From positions 1 through 16,178 of the forward strand of contig JAZGDL010000016.1 of NCBI GenBank assembly GCA_036477795.1: a stretch of DNA of 16,178 bases, given 5' to 3'. A program made the translations under genes and the position numbers. The notes beneath the pieces were generated by a model. The model was not told the DNA's origin. It made no database searches and was given only the letters and a program-made list of their open reading frames with translations. The DNA comes from JAZGDL01 sp036477795. GTDB lineage: Bacteria > Planctomycetota > Phycisphaerae > UBA1845. Positions 1 through 6,745 of the stretch are shown piece by piece (the first letter of the stretch is position 1; each line of letters begins with the position of its first letter).

Positions 1-23
1 GAATGGAACGGGTGTTGGGGTTA

Positions 24-88
24 CCGTGGGCGGCGTCCCGCCTCGGCGGAACTTGCCCACGGCTACTGTAGGTCAGCCTTTCAGGCTG
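24..88. repeat. Two short inverted repeats near the left edge
   Basis: CCGTGGGC at 24-31 is mirrored by GCCCACGG at 55-62. CAGCCT at 74-79 pairs with AGGCTG at 83-88 around a three-base loop. Both are exact. No reading frame of note covers them, so they are most likely small dispersed hairpins of the kind scattered elsewhere in this window. Function unknown. Confidence 0.35.
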
Positions 89-141
89 TATCAGAGTGGT
101 GGGCTGAAGCCGCCGATTGTGTCACGCGCCCGACGATCATC

Positions 142-309
142 GGCTCCCCCACCTCCAAAGGACTTGTCGATTTAATACGGTTTCCCGAAATCGACACCCC
201 TTCGATGGCCTGGCGCGCACCCGATACGCTTAGGTTCAGCGACACGAAAGTCCCAATCGGTGCAAGTGGACGCGACTAAATCGACAAGCCCTGGAAGTGG
301 TGGGGCACC
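142..309. mobile_element. MITE-like element with imperfect inverted ends
   Basis: The inner arms GGACTTGTCGATTTA (160-174) and TAAATCGACAAGCCC (277-291) are inverted copies with one mismatch in 15. Outward of them, 142-159 and 292-309 remain loosely complementary: a run of C with CACC on the left and GGTGGGGC on the right. The arms could therefore extend to about 33 bp each, enclosing about 100 bp with no reading frame. The size and form suit a miniature inverted-repeat element or the worn ends of an insertion sequence. No target-site duplication is obvious and no transposase is present in the window. Confidence 0.4.
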
Positions 310-717
310 CGCTGGTCGCCTCGATTGGGCGGTACGTATGTCATTCGTTCGACTCTGACTGGTCAGACCTTCTTGTCTGACCTGTATGATTTAGGGTTGA
401 CTTTCTGCATACGCAGGGTTATTCTCGTGGTTATAGGGCTGGGCGGCTGAAGCCAACGATTCGGATTTCCCATTTGTCATTCATCGTCGAAGCGAGCTAA
501 GCAGCCAAGTCCATGGGGTCGCCGGGCTTGCCGTACGCCGATCGGCTTCCGTAACCGCCCTTAGTGACTTGCTGGCGACCCAGGTGGGACAAGTGGGGAA
601 TCCCGGTTTAGGGACTGAAAGGTGGTAGCGCGGATTGACGGCGTACGACGTTTGCCCGCGGGAACCACCGGGAGGATGGAACGATCTGAGCCAATGGTTC
701 GGACGTCCCTCGGAATG
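310..717. other. Gene-free leader region
   Basis: I find no supportable gene here. It holds a perfect 7-bp hairpin (GGTCAGA 361-367, TCTGACC 376-382). TTGACT at 397-402 followed 17 bp later by TATTCT at 420-425 is a possible sigma-70-type promoter, about 305 bp ahead of the secreted protein gene. Open frames on either strand in this stretch have no recognisable product and lack convincing ribosome sites. Confidence 0.3.
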
Positions 718-731
718 CGGAGGTAGATACC

Positions 732-2822
732 ATGAGACAGTTAGCACGCTTCAGCGTTTTCTTTTCTGCTCTGGTCGGTCTGTTACTAATGCCTACGAGC
801 GCCATTGGCCAGAACGATCGTGAGAGCGCGGAAGGGGCTGCCGCGCCGCCTTTCCAAATCGCAACGCACAGCGACGATGAGATTACGGGCGCCTATACTC
901 GGGATGCGTTGCGTATCAGTTTCACGAGTCGGCTGGTGACACCTACGCGCGTTGTGCTCCAAGTTCAGTTGGACGGCGCCGTCCTCGATGCTGAGGTCGA
1001 TCTTGCGCACGAGACGGCCATACTCGACGGCCATGGCCATGCGTTGTCTGTCGAGCAAATCAAGGCAATACAAGCGGTCGGCAATGATCTCGAGCGCTAT
1101 CTCGATCCGGATCGCCGCAAGCCTCTGCGACACGAGGACATGCTCTACCGCGTGCTCTCCTTCTACACGATGGTACCTCCTGGTATCCCGCTGGAACGTC
1201 TCGAAGTTTCAGCAGCCGTCAGCACCTGTTTCCCTGCTGACACATCGGGTGCGGGGGGAATATGCGGAGGGGGAGCCGAGGACCTCTTGGACTGCAATGG
1301 CATCGACTCCTGCCTTGACGATAACAATGACGGGATCTGTTACCTTGAGACTGCGTGCGATTGTGCCTACTACGACGTGTGGCACGATTCGTTAGGCCAC
1401 TGTTTTTGTAGAGAAATCCAAGGAGCCGGAGCTGACCTGGATTCCGGGTGCATCGGCCGTGGCGGCGCCGGCTGCGACGGGGGCCTGATTTTTGGGCTGG
1501 ACTGCGACTTAGCAGGAAGCAACGGTGAGGGTATCTACACGATCGACTTCGTTGAGCATGATCGTTGTTGTGGGCTGCACGACAGCGAAGGTATCTGCGA
1601 CAACATTGCGTGCTTTGATGAAGCGGTTGATGCTCTTGACGATTGTCTTTTTGGGGAACGGAACTGTGATGGTGACGTGGTCGCTTGCTGTTTTAGCGAC
1701 TCTAGCTGCAATGAACAGACGAGCGACCAGTGCGTTGCCGTCGGCGGCGTACCCGGCAGTTTCAGCAGCACCTGTGCCACGCAAGTCTGCCCCATCACCG
1801 AGGCCTGTTGCGTGGCCGGTGCCGGCTGCTTTGATATCGAGGCGTTCAAGTGCCTCGGCGGGGGCGGCGTTCCGAGCGGCCCCAATACCGTCTGCGACGC
1901 CACGAGCTGCGAACAATTCGGCGCTTGCTGCTTCGCCAGCGCCGCGACCTGTGTCGACGGCGCCGCCGAGACCGACTGCGTCGGGGCGGGGGCGGACTAC
2001 CTGGGCAATGGATCGACCTGCGACGCGGCTGATTGCAGCCCGCCCGTCGGTGCGTGCTGTCTCGGCACCGCCGGCGACTGCGTGAGCGATGCGGCTGAAG
2101 CCGACTGCGTCGCGGCGGGCGGTGTCTATCAGGGTGACGCCTCGACCTGCGCAACCACCACCTGTCCCCGAGCGCCCGTCGGCGCATGCTGTTTCCTGGA
2201 CGCCGGCGTTTGTGTGCCCGATGCGGTCGAAGCCGACTGCGTCGCGGCGGGCGGTGTCTATCAGGGTGACGCCTCGGCGTGCGGGGCCACCACGTGCCCG
2301 GCGGCGGCGGTCGGCGCCTGCTGTTTCGCCAGTGCCGGAACTTGTGTCGACCTCGCAGCCGAACCAGACTGCCTGGCCGCCGGGGCGAGCTACCTGGGCG
2401 ATGGATCGACCTGCGCGACGGCTGATTGCAGCCCGCCCGTCGGTGCCTGTTGTCTCGGAGCCGCCGGCGACTGCGTGCCCGATGCGGCCGAAGCCGAGTG
2501 CGTTGCGGCCGGCGGGGTCTATCAGGGTGACGCCTCGACCTGCGCAACCACCAAATGTCCCGTAGCGCCCGTCGGCGCCTGCTGTTTCGTGGATGCCGGC
2601 GCTTGCGCGCCCGATGCGGCGGAAGCCGACTGCGTAGCGAACGGCGGTGTCTATCAGGGTGACGCTTCGACCTGCGACACGGCTGATTGCAGCCCGCCCG
2701 TCGGTGCTTGCTGTTTCGTGGATGCCGGCGCTTGCGCGCCCGATGCGGCGGAAGCCGACTGCGTCACGAACGGCGGTGTCTATCAAGGCGACGGAACCAT
2801 GTGCGAGACCGCGTGCCCATAG
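732..2822 (+). CDS. Secreted protein: PLA2-like motif plus nine Cys-rich repeats
   Basis: A 696-residue exported protein. ATG 732 sits 7 bases after GGAGGT (719-724), which fixes the start. Residues 1-26 form a signal peptide (hydrophobic FFSALVGLLL, likely cut after AIG). Residues about 27-150 have no cysteine and match nothing I know. Residues about 165-310 are cysteine-rich and contain a DDNNDG loop that could bind calcium, a glycine-rich CIGRGGAGC loop, and HDRCCGLHD (276-284). That last motif matches the CCxxHD active site of phospholipase A2, with His283 and Asp284, although the usual third cysteine is shifted. From residue 317 to the end come nine repeats of about 40-44 residues, each with six cysteines and most starting GACC. 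Repeats of this kind are, as I recall, common in planctomycete extracellular proteins. Lipase activity is inferred only; an inactive binding domain is equally possible. The gene stands alone. Confidence 0.85.
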   Translation: MRQLARFSVFFSALVGLLLMPTSAIGQNDRESAEGAAAPPFQIATHSDDEITGAYTRDALRISFTSRLVTPTRVVLQVQLDGAVLDAEVDLAHETAILDGHGHALSVEQIKAIQAVGNDLERYLDPDRRKPLRHEDMLYRVLSFYTMVPPGIPLERLEVSAAVSTCFPADTSGAGGICGGGAEDLLDCNGIDSCLDDNNDGICYLETACDCAYYDVWHDSLGHCFCREIQGAGADLDSGCIGRGGAGCDGGLIFGLDCDLAGSNGEGIYTIDFVEHDRCCGLHDSEGICDNIACFDEAVDALDDCLFGERNCDGDVVACCFSDSSCNEQTSDQCVAVGGVPGSFSSTCATQVCPITEACCVAGAGCFDIEAFKCLGGGGVPSGPNTVCDATSCEQFGACCFASAATCVDGAAETDCVGAGADYLGNGSTCDAADCSPPVGACCLGTAGDCVSDAAEADCVAAGGVYQGDASTCATTTCPRAPVGACCFLDAGVCVPDAVEADCVAAGGVYQGDASACGATTCPAAAVGACCFASAGTCVDLAAEPDCLAAGASYLGDGSTCATADCSPPVGACCLGAAGDCVPDAAEAECVAAGGVYQGDASTCATTKCPVAPVGACCFVDAGACAPDAAEADCVANGGVYQGDASTCDTADCSPPVGACCFVDAGACAPDAAEADCVTNGGVYQGDGTMCETACP
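1680..2819 (+). repeat. Nine in-frame GACC repeats with 393-bp higher-order period
   Basis: Each unit has six cysteines in the order CC, C, C, C, C, with a conserved AAGGVYQGD-like stretch in units 4, 5, 7, 8 and 9. Units 1-2 are diverged. Units 3-4-5 (from 1920) and 6-7-8 (from 2313) match in type and order, exactly 131 codons apart, which shows duplication of a three-unit block. Units 8 and 9 share a run of about 56 identical bases, the most recent copying event. Unit 8 begins like unit 5 but ends like units 3 and 6 (ADCSPPV), so it looks like a recombinant. Confidence 0.85.
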
Positions 2823-2979
2823 CCTGCGGTGAAATCCGTGGACAAGTCGCGCTGGCGCTCCCGACCACGCAAGCCGACTGGCCTGCGGGCGGCAAGCGCG
2901 GTCGCGACTTGAGAACCGATCGCCGTAACAGATAGCGCGTACACCCCGCGCTTGAGAGCGACGCCATTCTTGAGGGGCC

Positions 2980-3002
2980 GTAGCGGCCATGCTCGCCGCT
3001 AC
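2980..3002. repeat. Hairpin in gene-free stretch after the secreted protein
   Basis: GTAGCGGC (2980-2987) pairs perfectly with GCCGCTAC (2995-3002) over a 7-base loop. It lies 158 bp beyond the stop codon and lacks a clear T run, so it is only a weak terminator candidate; a dispersed palindromic repeat is as likely. The rest of 2823-3205 holds no gene I can support. A 9-bp inverted repeat, CAAGTCGCG 2843-2851 with CGCGACTTG 2903-2911, is also present. Confidence 0.4.
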
Positions 3003-3205
3003 GACCCGTAGAGTGTCTTTATTCGGCCCATCCAGACTTTGATTATCCGGGCCACCCGCGGGCGGCGACGCGGGCGATCGAATTCGGCATAACGGACGAA
3101 ATGGCGTACACTGCGTTTCTAGCCGATGACCGTTGCGGTCGTCTCGTTGAAAGGAATCGTCGACAGTGACTCCACCAGGCAAAATCAGAGGGTGAGTGTG
3201 ACGGC

Positions 3206-3952
3206 ATGATAAAACTAGTTCTTCTGCGTCACGGAGAGAGTGACTGGAACAAGCAAAACAGGTTCTGCGGATGGGTTGACGTCGATCTTTCGGAAAAGGG
3301 ACGGGCGGAAGCGCAGGCCGCCGGCGAATTGCTTGCCCAGGAAGGATTCGTCTTTGACGTTGCCTACACATCCGTTCTGAAGCGGGCGATTCGCACGCTG
3401 TGGCTGACCCTTGAAGCGCTCGATCTGATGTGGATACCGGTGCACCGATCGTGGAGGCTCAACGAAAGGCACTACGGCGGCCTGCAAGGGCTCAACAAAT
3501 CCGAAACCGCAGCCAAGCACGGCGAGGCGCAGGTCCAGATCTGGCGCCGCAGCTACGACACGCGGCCTCCCTCGCTCACCAAAGACAGCGAGCACTACCC
3601 CGGCCGGGACCCGCGTTACGGGGAACTAACCGAGGACCAGTTGCCTCTTACGGAGTGCTTGAAGGACACGGTCGCTCGCGTGATACCCTATTGGCGGGAC
3701 GTGATCGTGCCGGATATCGCCGCCGGCAAGCGTGTGATCATCGCCGCCCACGGCAACAGCCTGCGCGCCCTGGTCAAGTACCTTGACGACATCCCCGATG
3801 ACGAGATCCCTGGTCTCAATATCCCGACCGGCGTGCCCTTGGTGTACCGGCTCGGTGACGATCTCAAACCCATCGATCACCGCTATCTCGGGGACCCCAA
3901 GGCCATCGAGCAGGCCATGAAGGCTGTCGCCGATCAGGGGAAGTCCAGGTAG
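3206..3952 (+). CDS. gpmA: 2,3-bisphosphoglycerate-dependent phosphoglycerate mutase
   Basis: A 248-residue cytosolic enzyme that interconverts 3- and 2-phosphoglycerate in glycolysis and gluconeogenesis through a phosphohistidine. It shows the histidine phosphatase signature LLRHGESDWN with catalytic His9, Arg60 in the VLKRAIRTLW segment, the acid residue Glu87 in RLNERHYGGLQGLNK, and the second histidine in AAHGNSLRALVKYL (His182). The length is that of the family, including the insert around residues 110-145 that separates GpmA from shorter phosphatases. ATG 3206 is the natural start because the conserved core begins three residues later. The only Shine-Dalgarno-like bases (GAGGG, 3188-3192) are rather far from it. 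The gene is alone on its strand and is followed by gene-free sequence with repeats. Confidence 0.96.
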   Translation: MIKLVLLRHGESDWNKQNRFCGWVDVDLSEKGRAEAQAAGELLAQEGFVFDVAYTSVLKRAIRTLWLTLEALDLMWIPVHRSWRLNERHYGGLQGLNKSETAAKHGEAQVQIWRRSYDTRPPSLTKDSEHYPGRDPRYGELTEDQLPLTECLKDTVARVIPYWRDVIVPDIAAGKRVIIAAHGNSLRALVKYLDDIPDDEIPGLNIPTGVPLVYRLGDDLKPIDHRYLGDPKAIEQAMKAVADQGKSR

Positions 3953-4014
3953 CAGCCTCGGACTTGACAGCGATCGCGGTACAGCGCAAAGACGTCCTCT
4001 TTCGATTCTCGGAA

Positions 4015-4060
4015 AGTGCTGGTGCGAGAATCCTTTCAGTGCTGGTGCGAGAATCCTTTC
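4015..4060. repeat. Perfect 23-bp tandem repeat
   Basis: Two identical 23-bp units lie head to tail (4015-4037 and 4038-4060), each starting AGTGCTGGTGCG and ending AATCCTTTC. Just before them GATTCTCG (4004-4011) is the reverse complement of the internal CGAGAATC, so local hairpins are possible. It is intergenic, after gpmA. Slippage duplication is the simplest explanation. Confidence 0.8.
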
Positions 4061-4081
4061 TCGCGCCCTGGAACCGACACC

Positions 4082-4110
4082 AGCCCACGGGTTGCAACCC
4101 GTGGGCTTTT
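4082..4110 (+). terminator. 26-bp perfect palindrome followed by T run
   Basis: AGCCCACGGGTT (4082-4093) and AACCCGTGGGCT (4096-4107) form a 12-bp GC-rich stem over a GC centre, and the run of T continues to 4110. This has the form of an intrinsic terminator. It lies 130 bp after gpmA and upstream of the zinc-ribbon gene. The stem is so perfectly symmetric that it may also be a dispersed palindromic repeat serving as a terminator. Confidence 0.6.
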
Positions 4111-4160
4111 CACAGGTCTGTCCCACACCCCCAGGAGGAGGAACCGAGAAGGGACCTTAA

Positions 4161-4166
4161 TATAAT
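4161..4166 (+). promoter_or_regulatory. Consensus -10 box upstream of the zinc-ribbon gene
   Basis: TATAAT at 4161-4166 lies in an AT-rich island (CTTAATATAATAAGG) in otherwise GC-rich DNA. Transcription would begin near 4173 and leave a leader of about 95 bases before ATG 4268. No good -35 hexamer stands 17 bp upstream (GAGGAA), so promoter activity is inferred from the -10 box and its position after a terminator-like hairpin. Confidence 0.4.
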
Positions 4167-4267
4167 AAGGGCCCAGCGCGACCTTACGCTGCAGGCTTAA
4201 GCGCTACGCCTGTCGAACCGATACCACCGTTGGGAAAACACGGTTTGAGGGAGAAGGTGGAAACGCT

Positions 4268-4438
4268 ATGGCCACCGTTCAGTGCCCCAGTTTGACTTGT
4301 CGCACGATCCTGCAGATTCCGGAAAAGACCCGCGGCAAGACAATTCGGTGCGGGAAATGCGGAATAACATTCGTAGTTCCCGTGGGCGGACGGAGACCCG
4401 CGCCCAGCGCACCCGACCAACCGGCCAAGCATACCTGA
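4268..4438 (+). CDS. Small zinc-ribbon protein, 56 residues
   Basis: ATG 4268 follows a purine-rich ribosome site (GAGGGAGAAGGTGG, about 4249-4262) and opens a 56-codon frame ending in TGA 4436-4438. The protein starts MATVQCPSLTCRTILQIPEK and continues through IRCGKCGITFVVPV. It has two cysteine pairs (C6 and C11, C28 and C31) around a basic KTRGKTIR stretch. This layout matches the N-terminal treble-clef zinc ribbons (MJ0042-like) that often precede other domains in planctomycete and myxobacterial proteins. Here the ribbon stands almost alone, with only a short Pro/Ala-rich tail. Its role is unknown; binding of protein or nucleic acid is typical of such ribbons. The first pair is spaced CxxxxC rather than CxxC, a possible weakening of the zinc site. 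Its stop codon directly abuts the stop of the convergent MarR gene. Confidence 0.75.
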   Translation: MATVQCPSLTCRTILQIPEKTRGKTIRCGKCGITFVVPVGGRRPAPSAPDQPAKHT

Positions 4439-4921
4439 TCACATTTCGGACAATCGCTTGGAAATCCCGGCGTGAATGTCGCTCAGAATCCGCATGAACT
4501 GCTCACGGTCCCCGGGGCTCAGGCTGTGAAGGATGTCGATGGCGAAACTGCGCCGCAGGGCACGGTATGCCCGGTGGGCGTTGCGGCCTTTGGGGGCGAT
4601 TGCCACATTGATTCTCCGGCGATCCTGGGGGTTGATGCTACATCTCACAAACGCGTCATCGCCCTTGTTCTCCAGAGATCTTATAATACGCGACATCTGT
4701 GCCGGTAGAACACCGACGCGCTCCTGAATCTCACCGACGCTCAACGATGCCTGCTGGGTTAGCACGTCCAGGGTAAGGAATTCCGCCTCGGTGAGCTCCT
4801 CAGGGTTTCCCGATCTGGCTCGGGCACGAGCGGTGGACGCGATCTTTATCAGCTCGAAGATGTCGTCGGCCATTTCTTCGATTCCCATGGGTGCCTGTCC
4901 GCTCAAGCCACTGAAATCCAT
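4439..4921 (-). CDS. MarR-family transcriptional regulator
   Basis: A 160-residue winged-helix DNA-binding protein. Residues 43-60 (LTEAEFLTLDVLTQQ) give the family's helix before the HTH. Residues 61-86 hold the helix-turn-helix (SVGEIQERVGVLPAQMSRIIRSLENKG), and residues 91-110 the wing with the DRRRINVAI motif. The flanking helices at 20-35 and 120-158 would form the dimer interface. MarR proteins usually act as dimers that release DNA on binding a small molecule; no ligand can be read from the sequence. The ATG at 4921 has no strong ribosome site, and Met12 and Met17 are alternative starts that keep all domains. A 7-bp inverted repeat about 67 bp upstream could be its own operator. The wing begins FVRCSI and the turn reads KGDDAFV rather than the usual KGLV, a mild variation. 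Confidence 0.9.
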   Translation of the reverse strand: MDFSGLSGQAPMGIEEMADDIFELIKIASTARARARSGNPEELTEAEFLTLDVLTQQASLSVGEIQERVGVLPAQMSRIIRSLENKGDDAFVRCSINPQDRRRINVAIAPKGRNAHRAYRALRRSFAIDILHSLSPGDREQFMRILSDIHAGISKRLSEM

Positions 4922-4987
4922 ATGACCACAGGGCTATTCTAATCGGCGGCAGACCCGCGCCTACCAAAAAAATTCGCATGTGTTAAT

Positions 4988-5008
4988 AAATATCTTAGGG
5001 AGATATTT
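4988..5008. promoter_or_regulatory. AT-rich inverted repeat, candidate MarR operator
   Basis: AAATATC (4988-4994) and GATATTT (5002-5008) form an exact 7-bp inverted repeat with a 7-base spacer. It stands in the only AT-rich stretch between the MarR gene and the next repeats. Many MarR proteins bind similar AT-rich palindromes near their own promoters, so autoregulation is plausible but inferred. The rest of 4922-5165 shows no gene. Confidence 0.35.
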
Positions 5009-5165
5009 TCGATATCGCTGGCAAACCTGAGGCCAGGGTGCGTTCGTACACCGCGAGTACGGGCTTACGCCCCTGTCTACTGGCATTCGCCCGTGGGCTG
5101 CGGAACGACCCGCCTAAACTGCCACGGCCCCCGGGTTGCCTGCCCGTGCACTGGCGGACAAGCTG

Positions 5166-5221
5166 GTAGGGTCCGCCGTGCGGACCACCCTAGCGTTCGT
5201 GGTCCGCACGGCGGACCCTAC
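5166..5221. repeat. Family A palindromic repeat, intergenic pair
   Basis: Positions 5166-5187 and 5200-5221 are perfect 22-bp inverted copies separated by 12 bases. The unit reads GTAGGGTCCGCC, then GTGCGGACCA. Each arm also contains its own near-palindrome (GGTCCGCNNNGCGGACC), so single arms can fold too. It ends 15 bp short of the stop codon of the radical SAM gene and could act as its transcription end or as an mRNA-stabilising hairpin. Six further arms occur in this window. Confidence 0.9.
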
Positions 5222-5236
5222 GCGGCTGCGGTTCAC

Positions 5237-6745
5237 TTAGGCCGCCGGGAGCGGCTCTCTTCCCGTTTCGTTGAGCCAGGAGGAGGAGGCTGTCCTGCGG
5301 TCCGGCCGGATCAGCTTCTTCAGGATGAAGGCGATCCGCTTGCGATTGGTGCCGATGGCCTCAAGCATCTCTCGGAATCGAAAGTTTCGCAGATAGACCG
5401 TGAGATACCCTTGCAGTTGCAGGCGCTCCATTTGTCTGCGAGAGAGGTTCTCGAGCTCCAGCGCCGACCCGATCTGCTTGTCGAATCGCTCCCAATCCAT
5501 GGTCAACATCTTGTAGCCGCCTTCACCGCGCACGGCCATCTCCCAGACCTCCGTGCCGGGGTAGGGCGTCATGATGCCAAAGGCCACCGAGTCGGGGTTG
5601 ATGCGGGCGGCCAGGTCGATGCTGCGCCGCGCCGTTTGCACCGTCTCGTGGGGATGACCGATGATGAAGTAGGCGCCGAACTTGAGCCTTGCCTCACGGA
5701 ACACTCTGGCGGCCCGAAAGACGTCGTTACGATTAACCCCCTTCTTCATACGCCGCATGATCTCAGGATCACCGCTTTCCACGCCGAAGCCGACCTCGGC
5801 GAAGCCGGCCTGCTTCATCTTCTTAGCGGTCGGTAAATCGATGGTGTTGGCATGGACATACGACCAGAACCGCAGCTTGCGGTGCAGCCCCTCGGCGATG
5901 ATCGCGTTGCACAGGGCGACAACGTAGTCCTTGCGAACGGTGAAGGTCTCATCGTAGAAATCCACCCTGCGACAACCGTACTGCTCAACACTTCGCATCA
6001 GCTCGGCTACGACATGTTTCGGCGTCCGCTGCCGCAGGGTTCGTCCATAGGGCCGGCTGCAGAAATTGCAACCGAACGGGCAGCCGCGCTGGCTCATAAT
6101 GGGGTACATTTTTGCCTGGGGAAACAGGTCCCAGGCAGGCATGCCCAGGTCATCAAGGTTTTCAGGAATGCGGCCTCGACCGTTCAGCCGGACCTCCGGT
6201 TGATCGCCGCTAGTAGGGTCCGCCATGCGGACCACCCCGTGGCCGCCCACCAATATCGCGTTCGTGGTCCGCACGGCGGACCCTACACGGCTGGCGATGC
6301 CCTGCACGTTCGACGGATCCTCGCCTGCCAGCACCGTTTGGACGAGTTCGAGAAACGCCATTTCCCCTTCCCCGACGACGATGTAGTCGAACGCCGGAAA
6401 CTCGCGCAGGGTTCGTTCCGGTAGGAAGCTGCCGTGAAAACCGCCCAGCACGACAACCGTGTCCGGATGCACCGCCTGGACCGCCCGGGCAACCTTGGCA
6501 GCCGTGGCGATCATGTGCGTCATCGCCGTCAAACCGAGAACGCGGGGGCGGTGCTCGACGATGTCGTCGACGGTTTGCTTCACCGTCTTTTTGGCCAGCT
6601 TGGCGTCCAGCACCGCAACGTTGAGGCCGTGGCGCTGGAGATAACCGGCGACATAAGCGATCCCGATGTGCGGGTAGTCGGGCGTGTCGTAGCACTCCCG
6701 CACGACCTCAGCCGGCGGATTCACCAGTAGGATTCGGTCGTTCAT
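5237..6745 (-). CDS. B12-binding-type radical SAM protein
   Basis: A 502-residue protein of the BchE/P-methylase-like radical SAM group. Residues 1-140 form a Rossmann-type B12-binding domain (LLVNPPAE, HIGIAYVAGYL, VLGLTAM, VVLGGFHGSFLPE, VVGEGEMAFLELV). The classic DxHxxG histidine motif is absent, as in several members. Residues 215-440 carry the radical SAM barrel, with the cluster motif C222-PFG-C226-NF-C229, the SYVHANTI and GFGVESGD segments, and YFIIGHPHET. A C-terminal helical part of about 80 residues follows. Substrate unknown; relatives methylate, cyclise or rearrange lipids and natural products. Residues 154-178, between the two domains, are encoded by a palindromic repeat. The ATG at 6745 has no visible ribosome site because a heptad repeat begins at the preceding base. 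It lies 365 bp downstream of the oxidoreductase on the same strand. Confidence 0.88.
   Translation of the reverse strand: MNDRILLVNPPAEVVRECYDTPDYPHIGIAYVAGYLQRHGLNVAVLDAKLAKKTVKQTVDDIVEHRPRVLGLTAMTHMIATAAKVARAVQAVHPDTVVVLGGFHGSFLPERTLREFPAFDYIVVGEGEMAFLELVQTVLAGEDPSNVQGIASRVGSAVRTTNAILVGGHGVVRMADPTSGDQPEVRLNGRGRIPENLDDLGMPAWDLFPQAKMYPIMSQRGCPFGCNFCSRPYGRTLRQRTPKHVVAELMRSVEQYGCRRVDFYDETFTVRKDYVVALCNAIIAEGLHRKLRFWSYVHANTIDLPTAKKMKQAGFAEVGFGVESGDPEIMRRMKKGVNRNDVFRAARVFREARLKFGAYFIIGHPHETVQTARRSIDLAARINPDSVAFGIMTPYPGTEVWEMAVRGEGGYKMLTMDWERFDKQIGSALELENLSRRQMERLQLQGYLTVYLRNFRFREMLEAIGTNRKRIAFILKKLIRPDRRTASSSWLNETGREPLPAA
6213..6286. repeat. Family A palindromic repeat inside the radical SAM gene
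   Basis: Arms 6213-6234 and 6265-6286 are inverted 22-bp copies with one mismatch (CCATG versus CCGTG), separated by 30 bases. The whole lies in frame in the radical SAM gene and encodes residues 154-178. The two arms are read in different frames, giving VGSAVRTT and VVRMADPT. Protein on either side aligns naturally with B12-binding and radical SAM sequence, so the element looks inserted into the linker. Confidence 0.9.

Noticed and set aside
1846..2547. A 233-codon Arg-rich minus-strand frame
   Set aside because: It is an artefact of GC-rich tandem repeats read backwards; the composition is unlike any real protein here.
3166..3195. A 9-codon GTG frame before gpmA with AAAGGAA upstream, a possible leader peptide
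   Set aside because: It has a plausible ribosome site but no regulatory codon run, no attenuator hairpins and no known leader for gpmA. Chance is likely.
1509..3371. A 620-codon open frame on the minus strand
   Set aside because: It lies antisense to the Cys-rich repeats and runs into gpmA. Its product is low-complexity Arg/Ala/Gly repeats mirroring the sense array. The sense frame has a signal peptide, a ribosome site and ordered cysteines.
3964..3969. TTGACA hexamer after gpmA as a -35 box
   Set aside because: The sequence 17 bp downstream (CAAAGA) does not resemble a -10 box and no gene starts close by.
5093..5836. A 247-codon plus-strand frame over the radical SAM 3' end and the repeat
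   Set aside because: It begins in the repeat region and runs antisense to a gene with clear motifs. No recognisable domain.
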